Source: Ailurus styani (taxonomy: Eukaryota > Chordata > Mammalia > Carnivora > Ailuridae). From it: 64,000 nt of DNA. The notes beneath the pieces were generated by a model that saw only the letters and a program-made list of their open reading frames with translations, did not search any database and was not told the DNA's origin. Shown here in pieces: positions 11,512 to 21,395 of the stretch; positions within the stretch are counted from its first letter, which is position 1; every line of letters starts with the position of its first letter. Position numbers and translations under genes: made by a program. The stretch is taken from NCBI GenBank assembly GCA_002007465.1, contig LNAC01000277.1:1762989-1826988 (forward strand), given 5' to 3'.

Positions 11512-12290
11512 TGTTAATTCATCCTACAAATATTTATTGACTACCTACTATGCTCCAGGCATGGTTTTAAGGAGACTGAGATACACTCATGGATCTGTCT
11601 TTCTTGGAGCTCACATTCTGTCTGGGCGAGAGAGGCAACACAGTACAAACTTAAGAAAATAGTCAATTACATTGTCTTTAGAAGGTATAAACATATGTGG
11701 AAAAAGAAAAAATGGAGCACTGTGAAAGGGCTGAGAGAATGGAACTTAAGGTTACAATTTTAGCTAAGTGGTCGTGACAGGCCTCATAGAAAATTTGAGA
11801 TATGAACAAAAACTTGAAGCAAGAGAGGGAGTCAAATGAGGAAATATCTGGGACAAGAGTGTCCTACTCAGAGGCAAAAGATAGAGCAAAGATCCTGTGG
11901 CAGGGGGATTCCAGGGAGTTCCAAGAAAAGTCAAGAAGTTTAGAAAGAAGAGAGTGAGAAAGGAGAGAGAGAGAGAGAGAGAAGAAAGAAGATTATAGAC
12001 GCATGAAGAACCAGATCACCAAGTACCTGGTGTATCATTGCAAGGACTTTGACTTTTCTCTTACTGAAGTGAGGTCCATTGGAGGGTTTGGAGCACTGTG
12101 ATGACCTGATCTAACATACTTTTTCAGAAGATCACTCTGAATGCTGTGCTGAGAACAGTTTATAGGTGGATAAAGGGCAGAAACAGGGAGACTGGTTAGG
12201 AACTATTGCAGTCATCCAGGTAAGAGATGATGACAGCTTGGACCAGGCTGGTGGCAGTGGAAGTGGCTAGCAGGGCCGAGATTCCACGCT
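11512..12290 (-). mobile_element. Long antisense L2
   Basis: It opens with the reverse complement of the L2 3' end (acaaatatttattgactacc, tatgctccaggcatgg) and continues with the typical antisense order: 'agctcacattctgtctggg', 'tgacaggcctcatagaaaat', 'gatcctgtggcagggggat', 'ttgcagtcatccaggtaaga' and 'gcttggaccaggctggtgg'. A short (GA)n expansion lies inside at 11958-11981. Confidence 0.85.
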
Positions 12291-12377
12291 TCTAAAGCCA
12301 GTGCCTCTAGTGTGCTGGATTCTCTATCTTCTTTTGTATCCAAACACATTGCTCCAGAAATTCTCCCCTTATCTACC

Positions 12378-12444
12378 TTTCCTTTTTTTCTCTTTCCTTT
12401 CTTTCTTTCTTTCTTCCTTCCTTCCTTCCTTCCTTCCTTCCTTC

Positions 12445-12475
<31 letters not shown>

Positions 12476-12495
12476 TTTTTCTTTTCTTTCTTGTT
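12378..12495. repeat. (TTTC)n/(TTCC)n pyrimidine microsatellite
   Basis: Blocks of CTTT, then CCTT, then CTTT repeats form an almost pure polypyrimidine strand of more than 100 bases. It abuts the T-rich (antisense poly-A) end of the next L1, from which it may have grown. Confidence 0.95.
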
Positions 12496-12504
12496 TTCTG
12501 ATAC

Positions 12505-12756
12505 TGAAAAGATTTTATTTTTATTTATTTTTTTCTATTAGCCAGCATATGGTACATCATAAGTTTTTGTTGTAGTGTGCAACAATTCATTAGTTGTACA
12601 TAACACCCAGTGCTCATGCAGAGAAACACAATTATCATATGGTTTTACCCATATGTGGAATACAAGGAATAGAGCAGAGGAGCACAGGGGAAGGGAGGGA
12701 AAATTGAATGGGAAAAACTAGAGAGGGAGACAAACCATGAGAGACTCTGGATTCAC
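12505..12756 (-). mobile_element. L1 3' end with inverted 5' part (twin priming)
   Basis: From about 12510 to 12620 the sequence is the antisense L1 3' end: a T-rich tail, 'attagccagcatatggtaca', then 'acataacacccagtgctcat'. From 12621 to 12756 it switches to sense L1 from further upstream (agaaacacaattatcatatg ... agacaaaccatgagagactc). The short interval between the two parts in the consensus is missing. This geometry is the signature of twin-primed reverse transcription. Confidence 0.8.
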
Positions 12757-13136
12757 CTTACTTTTCAGCATCAAGAGCACCCTCTCTACTGGATCATTCT
12801 TATTAGCATCTGAACACATTTTTATTCTTCCAACTTAAAAAGAAAAGCAAAAACAAAACTTCCCTTATGTAAAGAAAAAGGAATCCTCAAGCTCTTTTGG
12901 TGGGAAAGCAAATTGGTGCAGCCACTGTGGAAAACATAATGAAAGTTCCTCAGAATATTAAAAATGGAAATACCACATGATCCACAAATTCCACTACTGA
13001 ATATTTACCCAAGGAAAACAAAAACACCAATTCAAAAAGATACATGCATCCTTATATTTATTGCAGCATTATTTACAATAGCCAAGATATGGAAGCCACC
13101 CAAGTGTCTATCAGTAGATAAAGGGATAAAGAAATG

Positions 13137-13139
<3 letters not shown>

Positions 13140-13168
<29 letters not shown>

Positions 13169-13258
13169 AAATTTATATTTATAAATCTATTTATATAGTA
13201 TGTAATTATATTTATAAGTATATTGTGCATATATATTCCATATATATATATGGAATAT
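13140..13258. repeat. (AAAT)n and TA-rich tract with perfect palindrome
   Basis: About eight AAAT units (13140-13171) are followed by TA-rich sequence. Positions 13233-13258 form a 26-bp perfect palindrome centred on a (TA) run with TTCCA/TGGAA arms. The tract is an expansion inside the L1. Confidence 0.9.
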
Positions 13259-13376
13259 TACTCAGCCATAAAAAGGATCTGGGCCTTGCCATTTGCAACA
13301 ACATGGATGGATCTAGAGAGCATCATGCTAAGTGAAGTGAGTAGTGAAAGATAAATATCATATGATCTCACTTATA

Positions 13377-13465
13377 TGTGAATGCTGTGAAAGATGTAAG
13401 CCTGATGATTCACAGACCTGTACCCCTTGGGCAAATAATAAAAATAAAATTAAAAAAAAAAGAAA
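13377..13465 (+). mobile_element. Young L1 3' end embedded in the older L1
   Basis: 'gtgaatgctgtgaaagatgt', 'aagcctgatgattcacagac' and 'ctgtaccccttgggcaaat', followed by an A-rich tail, match the short young L1 tails elsewhere in the window, not the host L1. The host resumes at 'agcagaaacagacccataaa'. No TSD is visible, and the left junction lies in sequence (gtgaa) that both elements could supply. Confidence 0.8.
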
Positions 13466-13805
13466 ACAAAACAAAACAAAAGCAGAAACAGACCCATAAA
13501 TACAGAGAACAAACAAATGGTGGCCAAAGAGGAGGAAGGAAATGGGCCAAATGATTGAAGGAGAATGAAAAATATAGGTTCCCATTATAGAATGAGTAAG
13601 TTGTGGGGATGAAAGATACTGCACAAGGAATGTAGTCAATGGTATTATATAATGTTGTATGATAGCAGATGGTAGCTACACCTGTGGTGAGAATAACATA
13701 AGGTAGAGACTTGTCAAATCACTATGTTGTACATCTGAAACTAATGTAACATTGTGTCAGCTATGCTCAAATAAAAAATGAATATTTATTTTAAAAACTT
13801 CCCTT

Positions 13806-14590
13806 GGCCTCTCTTATCACCCTGCTACTAATGCATTTCTGTGCGTCTCTCTGCAGTAAAACTTCTCAAAATATTTATCTTTTCCAACTGATCTCTCACA
13901 AACTTAAACCAAAAAATTTCTTGTTCCCATCATGCCATCAAACTTTCTCTTGCCATGGTCACCATTGCTGGATCCAATGATTAATTTTCAGTCTTTATCT
14001 AACCTAATTATAATTTCTTGCTTGTTAGCTTAGTTAAGCTCTCCTGACTTCCTCTCCTAGAAAAATCTTTCCTGCTAGGTTCCATCCAGGTTAGAGTTCA
14101 CCAAAACAGGTAGATAGTGGTTACTTTCCTCAGAAAGTTGTTGTTCTGAGATGTGGTGATTGATCAGTGTAGCTTGCTTTTGCTCCCCTCTACAGCATAT
14201 CTAGCTTGTCTTCCTAACTGTTGGCTCTGCTGTCCAATGCAGACCACAGACTAGCCACCAGGTATTGACTATGGACCCTCCATAGGGCCAATAGCTTTTC
14301 ATAGTCTTCTCCAGAATCTCTTCTTTCCTGATCACATTTTGGCAGCCAGGCACATGTCAGATTTACAGTCATAAATTAAGGGGAGAATCTGTCCCCATAA
14401 TAACGAGACTAAATTGTGAACATCTTTCATCTAATGCCCAGGCACCATCCACTTTTCTCTGAGATACTAGGGAAGAGTAGGGTGACTGTGCTCTTGTGAA
14501 AGCCTTGCACAAATTATGATTATTTACTTTATGAAAAGTACACAGTACCCCTTTCTCAGATTTCTAAATGTTTGAACTATTCCAGATCTT
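13806..14590. other. Unassigned sequence
   Basis: The sequence resumes from before the L1 insertion. It contains no supportable gene. The opening 'ggcctctcttatcaccctgc' through about 14050 could be an ancient LINE, but I cannot name it. Confidence 0.35.
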
Positions 14591-15124
14591 GTGACTACTC
14601 CAATGCTGGGATTTGAACCTGACAGGTCTTTGGAGGTGGGGAGCTCACAGAAAATGACCCCTGCCCTGGGTTGGCTCTCAGCTTGGGAGATTATCATGTG
14701 TGACTACGGGGGCATTCTAGCCCCCAGCTTCCTCCTGGGTATGCAAGTGCTCTGGGAGGAATCATTATGTCCTCAGACCAAAGGATTTTCAGAACCTCTT
14801 TTAGACCATAGGGTTAATTTAGGCAAGGAGCTTATCAGCACTGGAGGGGGCCTCCCAGGGAAAGCAAATACTGTACCAGCCCTTGAGCCACTGATGGGGC
14901 TCCCTGTAAACCAAGTTTCTAAACACCAGCAATTCAGAATGGGAAATTTGGCCTCTGTTCCTGACTACCTCCTGAAACACCACACTTGCTATCTGTCTAC
15001 CCTAATTTGCAGTAACAAGTTGTCCAAAAAAGCACTTTGGAAGTATCCAAGAGAACACTGCCTCATCCATAAATTGAGAGAGTCTGGAAATGAAAGGTTT
15101 AGAATTCCATTAAGAATCCCCTGA
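14591..15124 (+). other. 177-codon open frame, probably chance
   Basis: This is the longest ATG-to-stop frame in the window (MTTPMLGFEPDRSLEVGSSQ ... RIPLRIP). I see no domain, signal peptide, membrane segment, repeat or similarity to a retroelement. Local composition is less AT-rich than its surroundings, which makes long frames likelier. By rough reasoning, one frame of this length is expected by chance in 64 kb. No promoter or splice context supports it. Confidence 0.15.
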
Positions 15125-16133
15125 GTCACCCATCTTCCTCCCTTCTTTTAGTCTGCACTATGCAACTTTAGCTCAGTGGGTTTTCTAAATTGTTCTGTTA
15201 ATTTTAGCTGTTTCTAGATAGATAGCCATATTCTAGGTGAATCATCAGGAAAATTGAGGATAAGAGCAAACAGCACACTGCACCATTGTGAACCACTTAA
15301 TCAGCTCTTTGCAGAAGTTCAAGCAGAGTATCTCCATTATATGGGTGTTTCTGGATAATACAGAATATAGGTGTATGTGCATACACACACACAGTATATG
15401 TGCAGTAGTGATTGATGATCAAAAACACTAACTTTTCTTTGTTCATACCTTGCTTTTCTGTGTCTCTAAATTTTCTTAGCCAAATGCAGTCATAGGACAC
15501 CTATATTTGTTCAGATAGGGATTTATTACACAATTCTGATGTTATTTTCTCTTCTTGATTCGACTCGTTGCTATTTTGGGTGCAAAGGAGGAGGATCTTT
15601 GTATTGTCAGAGTGTCAATGTGACTAACAGCAGACAAGAAAGGGTTAGTCGTTTGATGTATTCCAGGATTACAATGCAAATAAATATTGCCTTACTTGTA
15701 CATGATCTAAAGTATCAGGTTGCCCTTATTCAAGAGATTTTATCATTTTAGATTAAGAAATCTATTTTGTAACCTATTATTAAGCCAAACATTTCCCCCA
15801 CATTATGATTACAAAGGGTCGTATTTTCCTGTCCTTCTCACCCCCACATGGTTCTGCCTTTAATGCAATTTGAACAATAGAACTGCATTTTTATCTTCTG
15901 GAGAATTCAGAACCAGGTTTATACCATGCAAAATGGCATTCAACTGGAGATAGAGGAAACTGGAAAGATGAGCAGAATACACAAAATATCTCTAAGTATC
16001 ATCGTCCAGAGGAATGTTTTGATGGATCATTCATCCTTTTCAGAAAGCCAGATAATCCTCCAGGCAGATGTAAGGTAGGTTCTTAAAATCGGATATGAAT
16101 TAGAGACCAGATATCCTATTTTATGTCTTTGTA
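15125..16133. other. Unassigned sequence
   Basis: No gene or clear repeat apart from a short CA/TG tract near 15365-15400. Open frames are 70 codons or fewer. Confidence 0.4.
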
Positions 16134-16346
16134 TCCCCTATAATGTATTTTTTTTAACTTTATGTATTTATTTATTTGACAGAGAGAGAGAAAACACAAG
16201 CAAGGGGAGTGAGAGAGGGAGAAGCAGGCTTCCTACCAAGTAGGGAGCCCGATGCGGGGCTCGATCCCAGGACCCTGGGTTCATGACCTGAGCCGAAGGC
16301 AGCTGCTTAACAACTGAGCCACCCAGGTGCCCCTCCCCTATAATGT
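16134..16346 (-). mobile_element. CAN SINE, antisense, 13-bp TSD
   Basis: The body is 16147-16333, read backwards: T-rich tail, 'tatttatttgacagagagag', then 'tgagccacccaggtgcccc'. The 'cagctgcttaacaactgag' head places it in the older subfamily. The TSD tcccctataatgt is present at 16134-16146 and 16334-16346. Confidence 0.96.
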
Positions 16347-16484
16347 CTTAACAGTGGATTTTGGAGAAATGTAAATAAATGAGTGTTCAGAGAAACCAAT
16401 GGAGTTAAATTTATAAAAGTGAAGTGTGGAGACAAAGGAAAAAGAAAATGTGAAGAAGGGAATGAACTCTTTCATTAATGAGAG

Positions 16485-16727
16485 CAGGGTTTCTCTACCT
16501 CAGCACTATTTACAATCGGGGAAGGAAATTTTTTTGTGTGGGAGGAGGGATATGCTACACTGTCTATTGTCGGATGTGTAGTAGTGTCCCTGGCCTCTAT
16601 CCATCAGATGTCACGAACGACAAGCAATACATCTCCAGACATTGCCAAATGTCCCTAAGTGGCAGATTTCAGGGGAACGTTGGGGGGCAGGGAGGAGGGC
16701 AAAATCACCCCTGGTTTAGAACTACTG
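16485..16727. mobile_element. hAT-type MITE, MER20-like
   Basis: The core 'gtccctggcctctatccatc', 'atctccagacattgccaaat' and 'gtcccta', with ends cagggtttctc and gaactactg as degraded inverted termini, match a remembered hAT-Charlie non-autonomous element (MER20-like). The 8-bp TSD has decayed. Confidence 0.75.
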
Positions 16728-16984
16728 ATCCACAGATTCAAGTTCTTTTAACCATAGGAACTGGGAATAATTAGAGTTCTTTTAATATACATGAGGCAGT
16801 ATATACATATAGAGTCATATTGCAGATAACATTAATATTAAGAAATTTTAGCTCTAAAAATTATTTTACATGTGTCAAATTACAGAATCCAGATTGTATG
16901 AAAGTATATCATTACCAACTTCAATATGCTTCTTACAAACATTCTTCTAATTAAAGTCAGATATATAAGAAACACCACAGCAGG

Positions 16985-17090
16985 TATGTGCTATGGTGAG
17001 TGCTGTGAATTATGTAAGATTGATGATTCACTGACCTGCACCCCTGAAACAAATAATACATTATATGGTAATAAAAAATAAGAAATAAAG
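16985..17090 (+). mobile_element. L1 3' end, second subfamily
   Basis: 'gtgctatggtgagtgctgtg', 'attgatgattcactgacctg' and 'aataatacattatatggtaa' equal the 3' end of the L1 at 22126-23109. A possible short TSD ataagaaa occurs at 16965-16972 and 17078-17085. Confidence 0.8.
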
Positions 17091-17215
17091 AAGGAAAGAG
17101 AAGGGGAGGGGANACTTGATTTTAAGTAGTTGAATTTTTCAGATTATTGGTAAAAATTATTGGGAGAACAAATTTATGGATGATAAAGATTAATTGCAAC
17201 CAATACACATGGTGT

Positions 17216-17251
17216 NNNNNNNNNNNNNNNNNNNNNNNNNNNNNNNNNNNN
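17216..17251. other. Assembly gap (36 N)
   Basis: Thirty-six undetermined bases, with a further single N at 17113. A G-rich polypurine block (17252-17283, gaggggagggaaggggggag) follows directly and a matching one (gaaggggaggggan) ends just before 17115. The true sequence may therefore be a longer GGGGA-type repeat than shown. Confidence 0.99.
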
Positions 17252-17286
17252 GAGGGGAGGGAAGGGGGGAGGGGAGGGGACGGGAA

Positions 17287-17406
17287 TATATAGAATTGCT
17301 GAACCACTGTATTGTACACTTGACACTAATATAACACTGTATGTTAACTATACTGGAATTTAAACAAACAAACAAATAAATAAATAAGGCTAAAAAATAA
17401 AAATAA
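17287..17406 (+). mobile_element. L1 3' end, older type
   Basis: 'ccactgtattgtacacttga', 'cactaatataacactgtatg' and 'ttaactatactggaattt', then an AAAC/AAAT tail. This matches the older L1 3' UTR also seen at 13700-13790 and 18700-18890. Confidence 0.85.
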
Positions 17407-17408
17407 AT

Positions 17409-17468
17409 AAAATTCACATTGGGATATATATGTGCTGCCGAAGCGAGCACAAAATTCACATTGGGATA
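17409..17468 (-). pseudogene. 24-nt U6 snRNA 5' fragment with 18-bp TSD
   Basis: The reverse complement of 17427-17450 equals the first 24 nt of U6 snRNA: the 5' stem-loop (GTGCTCGCTTCGGCAGCAC) plus five more bases (ATATA). It starts exactly at U6 +1. The 18-mer aaaattcacattgggata stands immediately before (17409-17426) and after (17451-17468) without mismatch. There is no poly-A, no U6 3' part and no L1 sequence fused to it. It is a copied RNA fragment, not a gene: the spliceosomal interaction regions and the Pol III terminator are missing. It resembles the known class of tailless retropseudogenes. U6 was identified from memory of its sequence. Confidence 0.9.
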
Positions 17469-17910
17469 AATTCACTCCTTTCCCCTAATTTATACACAAC
17501 TCATTCACTAGTCACATTAACAAATAGAAATATTGGAGAGAAAGTTCACCGTTTAACTCAGCAGAAAATACTTCTTTTTCTTACACTACACTTAAAGTGA
17601 TGTTTCTATGACACATTTTGATCTGGTTTGGTTTTCATCGTTGGGTTTTGGTAGAACCATAGGCCTTTGCCTGTCTCCAAAGAATATGTTTTGCAAAGTA
17701 TGTTGTCTCTGAAAAGAATTCTTTTAGAAATATGAGAGACTAATAAAATCAATTCTTTTGGGACATGTTTGGTAGAGAAATTACTTCATATTGAAGTTGA
17801 TTATTGGTTATTTATTCCATACAGGATTTATTTATTTTCGAAGTCTCAGGGATTTACTTTCTACTTATAGTTTTCTGAATGACCTCAATATTAAACTTAT
17901 TTATAAAACT

Positions 17911-18389
17911 ACAAACAAAGTGTGGAAAGAGCCAAGATGCCCTTCAACAGACGAATGGATAAAGAAGATATGATCCATATATACAATAGAATATTACGCC
18001 TCCAACAGAAAGGATGAATACCCAACTTTTGTATCAACATGGATGGGACTGGAGGAGATTATGCTGAGTGAAATAAGTCAAGCAGAGAAAGTCAATTATC
18101 ACATGGCTTCACTTACTTGTGGAGCATAAGGAATAACATGGAGGACATTAGGAGAAGGAAAGGAAAAGTGGATTGGGGGAAATTGGAGGGGAAGACAAAC
18201 CATGAGAGACTCTGGACTCTGAGAAACAAACTGAGGGTTTTGGAAGGGAGGAAGGTGAGGGGATGGGTGAGCCTGGTGGTGGGTAGTTAAGGAGGGCACG
18301 TACTGCATGGAGCACTGGGTGTGGTGCATAAAGAATGAATCTTGGATCGCTGAAAAAATAAAACAAAATTTAAAAAATCCACAAACAAA
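17911..18389 (+). mobile_element. 5'-truncated L1, 9-bp TSD
   Basis: The element is 17920-18380. It starts in ORF2 (gccaagatgcccttcaacag), then 'aacatggatgggactggagg', 'agacaaaccatgagagactc' and the 3' end 'gtgcataaagaatgaatctt'. acaaacaaa flanks it at 17911-17919 and 18381-18389, though both lie in A-rich DNA. Confidence 0.85.
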
Positions 18390-18694
18390 CAATCAAAACA
18401 AAACAAAATGCCTACTACCAACTAAGAAAGGTGATTACATATCATTTTCTGCCAAAATTAGGAACAAGGCATTCTTAAATGGTAACAATGGATGAATCTG
18501 AATATTGAAACCTATAAACATTACAAAAGACATCTTAGTGATTGTCCTCTAACTAAAAAACTGTTACTGCTAGTGACTGATTAATAATTGATTATAATGT
18601 CATGTTCAACTTCTCTTGTGATGCTATACTGAGCCCAATACAATTTAGTCCTACTCATCAATACCTCAATTCTTTAGGCTTTCAGATACTCTCC

Positions 18695-18932
18695 AAAGAC
18701 AGAAATACAAATTTCCAGTTATAAAATAAATAAGTCATGAGAAATATAATGTAAAGCATGGAGAATATAGTCAATAATATTACATTAACTTTGTATAGTG
18801 ATAGATGGTAACTAGACTTATTGTGGTGATCATTCATCAATGTATATAACCTGAGACTAATATAATACTGTATGTCAATTACACCTCAATAATAATAATA
18901 ACAATAATAATAATAATGGTAATAATGATAAA
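18695..18932 (+). mobile_element. Old L1 3' UTR with (AAT)n tail
   Basis: 'ccagttataaaataaataag', 'ggagaatatagtcaataata' and 'atactgtatgtcaattacac', then (AAT)n from about 18888 to 18918. It is a diverged older L1 3' end whose tail has become a trinucleotide microsatellite. Confidence 0.85.
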
Positions 18933-19147
18933 AGACAGCCAGATCTTATAGTTATATAGCTCTCCCTAGAAAACTGGGGAACTCAGTAGCACTGATATAG
19001 AATCTGTAATTACTTGGACTTATGTCTTCTGCTCTAGGTGGCATGGTTATTGCTAATGCAGCATAGCCTTCAGAATTTGAAGGCATATTTGCCCATATCA
19101 TAATGTCTCATTTTGCTGTGTTATGAGATATTTTGGGCAGTTGTATA

Positions 19148-19541
19148 CAGCTGTGGTTCTACAAGTATGGTCCCCAACCAGCAGTGTCATCACCATTTGG
19201 CAATTTGTTAGAAATGCAACTTCTTGGGCCCTATTGCAGACTTACTGAATAAAAAGCTGGAAGAGGGGCACATGGGTGGCTCCATCGGTTATATGTCTGC
19301 CTTTGGTTTGGGTCATGATCCCAGGGTCCTGGGGTTGGGCTCCCTGCTCAGTAGGAGAGTCTGCTTCTCCCACTCCCTCTCCTTCTGTCCCTGGTCCTGT
19401 GTGTGCTCTCTCTCTCTCTCACACTCACTCTCTCAAATAAATAAAATCTTAAAAAAATATCTGGAGTTGGCACCTAGCAGTCTGTATTTTAACAAGCCCT
19501 CTGAATGATTCTGATGCTTATTAGCATTTGAAAATCACTAT
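19148..19541. mobile_element. MER5A-like MITE split by a SINE
   Basis: Left part 19148-19260 ('cagctgtggttctacaagta', 'tggtccccaaccagcag', 'tttgttagaaatgcaacttc') and right part 19461-19541 ('cagtctgtattttaacaagc', 'ttctgatgcttattagcat', 'gaaaatcacta') are the two halves of a hAT-type MER5A-like element. The SINE between them is therefore younger. Confidence 0.8.
19265..19460 (+). mobile_element. CAN SINE inserted in the MER5A-like element
   Basis: ggggcacatgggtggctcca starts the head, and 'tcaaataaataaaatctt' ends the tail. The TSD is degraded: 'agctggaag' before and 'atctggag' after. Its short diverged body fits an older CAN SINE. Confidence 0.88.
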
Positions 19542-20239
19542 ATTGGATTGTATCTTGGAGAAAAAGCTTTTTTGTCCTCTTGAACCAAAATTTTAAATTT
19601 ATCAATGAGTCAGGATTTTCTTATTCTTTTGTCTTATTCTGTAAGACATCTGTTTCATTAGAGTAACTGGATGGGAAGACAGAAGTCTGTGTGGAAGCCA
19701 ATCATGTTCAACAATGTAGGTTTGATTCAATGAGTCAATTTCTCACTCACATATTAGGGAAATTTTATAGTCTTAAATAACTCTAAGAAAAACATGTAGC
19801 CCTACCCTAAATGAAGCACAGGAAAGACCTTTTGCAGCAGTTATCTGTCTATGACATTTTTTATGTTTCAGTTCCCAAAAGTATATGCAATTCAGCAGAA
19901 TATTAGGGTAAGCAGAGTAATTATAGTGTGTTGGTCATGTAAATGAAGCCTGGAAAATACAGATGTATTTTGTTTTGTTTTTTTAGCTAAGCCATTTAAT
20001 TGAGGGAAAAGATAGGTGTTAGAGAATGGCCACGAAAATTAAATACTGGAACAAAGGAAACTAAATTCTTTGTATAAGAAAAGCAAACTTTTAGAAACAG
20101 TCCAGAAAGAAGGGGTGAGGGCCAGAGAGTAGAGAGCACAAAACCTAGCTATAAGGGAATACAGGAGAGTCAGGGAAAGAGGTGGCCGGTGAAAAGTTCA
20201 GAGTAGCAAGTCTGACCAAAGCAAAGGGAATGCATTATT

Positions 20240-20282
20240 AAACTGAAAGTTATTTTTTTAAGATTTATTTATTTATTTATTT

Positions 20283-20317
<35 letters not shown>

Positions 20318-20482
20318 CACAAGTAGGCAGAGAGGCAGGCAGAGAGAGAGGAGGAAGCAGGCTCCCCGCTGAGCAGAGAGCCCGATGCGGGCCTCGATCC
20401 CAGGACCCTGAGATCATGACCTGAGCCAAAGGCAGAGGCTTTAACCCACTGAGCCACCCAGGTGCCCAAACTGAAAGTTATT
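20240..20482 (-). mobile_element. CAN SINE, antisense, mustelid-type, 15-bp TSD
   Basis: The body is 20255-20467. It contains a pure (GA)n run at 20287-20313 and 'ctttaacccactgagccacc', the mustelid-type head. The TSD aaactgaaagttatt is perfect (20240-20254 and 20468-20482). Confidence 0.97.
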
Positions 20483-20539
20483 TGCCATGCTCCACTGTGC
20501 TGCATTCCTCTCCAGAATTCTCAAACTGTAGTGGACAGG

Positions 20540-21092
20540 CTATAGAGTGGTCTCCACCGGGTCCCTGTCTCTTGATGCTCATGCACTCATATTGGTGACT
20601 TGTGACTTGCTTCTAATATGGCTGTCTTTTATCATCATTATTATTATTGAGGTGTAATTGACAATAGGTGCTAAGATTGTAGCACCTGCCTTGCTGAGTC
20701 TTTCTCTTTTTCTTGCTGTTGTTGAAGGAAGCTGCCCTGTTGGAAGCTGCCTGTGTTGGGATACCCATGTGGCAAAAAACTGTGAGAGTCTCTAGATCTT
20801 GAGGGTGGCCTCCAATAGAAAGCCAGCAAGAAACCGAGTCCTCAGTGCTGCAGCTGCAAGGAACTGAATTCTGCCAACAACGTAAGTGAGCCTGGAAGCA
20901 GATCCTTTCCCAGGAGAGCCTCAAATGAAACTAGAGCCCTGGTCAACACCATGATTGCAGTGAGACTCTTAAGCAGAGAACCCTGCAAAGTGTACTCCTG
21001 TCCCACAGGTATTGTGAGATAATAAATGTGTATTATTTTAAGCCACTAAATTTGTGGTAATTTGCCACACAACAATAGATAGCTAATACTTG
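20540..21092 (+). mobile_element. Ancient MaLR/ERVL-type LTR remnant
   Basis: The 3' part is characteristic: 'ggaactgaattctgccaaca', 'tattgtgagataataaatgt' and 'taagccactaaatttgtggt' with 'acaacaatagatagctaat' at the end. The same terminal block recurs at 34600-34680, 34950-35020 and 51060-51110. I place it among old mammalian LTRs but the subfamily is uncertain. Confidence 0.6.
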
Positions 21093-21180
21093 AACCATCA
21101 GTGAAGTTTGCTACATTTGACCTGGATTTGGGGAATGAGGAAATGAAGGCAAACAATTGAACTTGAATCTGATCAAGTCT

Positions 21181-21395
21181 AAAGAATTAACTAACAAAAC
21201 AAACTGAGGGTTACTGGGGGGTGGGAGGGTAGGGATGGGGTGGATGGGTTATGGACATTGGGGAGGGTTTGTGCTTTGGTGAATGCTGTGAAAGATGTAA
21301 GCCTGATGATTCACAGACCTGTACCCCTGGGGCAAGAATAAAAAATAAAAAATAAAATTAAAAATTAAAAAAATTTAAAAAAAAAGAATTAACTA
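21181..21395 (+). mobile_element. Short young L1 3' end, 13-bp TSD
   Basis: The element is 21194-21382, from acaaaacaaactgagggtta to an A/AAAT-rich tail, about 190 bases in all. The TSD aaagaattaacta is present at 21181-21193 and 21383-21395. Confidence 0.95.

Larger units (their letters stand above)
12855..13805 (+). mobile_element. Older L1 (ORF2 C-terminus to 3' end), 12-bp TSD
   Basis: The element is 12867-13793. It starts in the ORF2 C-terminal region (gcaaattggtgcagccactg), includes 'ttgcagcattatttacaata', and ends with the older 3' UTR (cagacccataaatacagaga ... aatcactatgttgtacatct). The TSD aaaacttccctt lies at 12855-12866 and 13794-13805. A younger L1 3' end sits inside at 13377-13465. 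Confidence 0.88.

Noticed and set aside
12301..12575. Ser/Phe/Pro-rich frames
   Set aside because: Translations of the CTTT/CCTT microsatellite.
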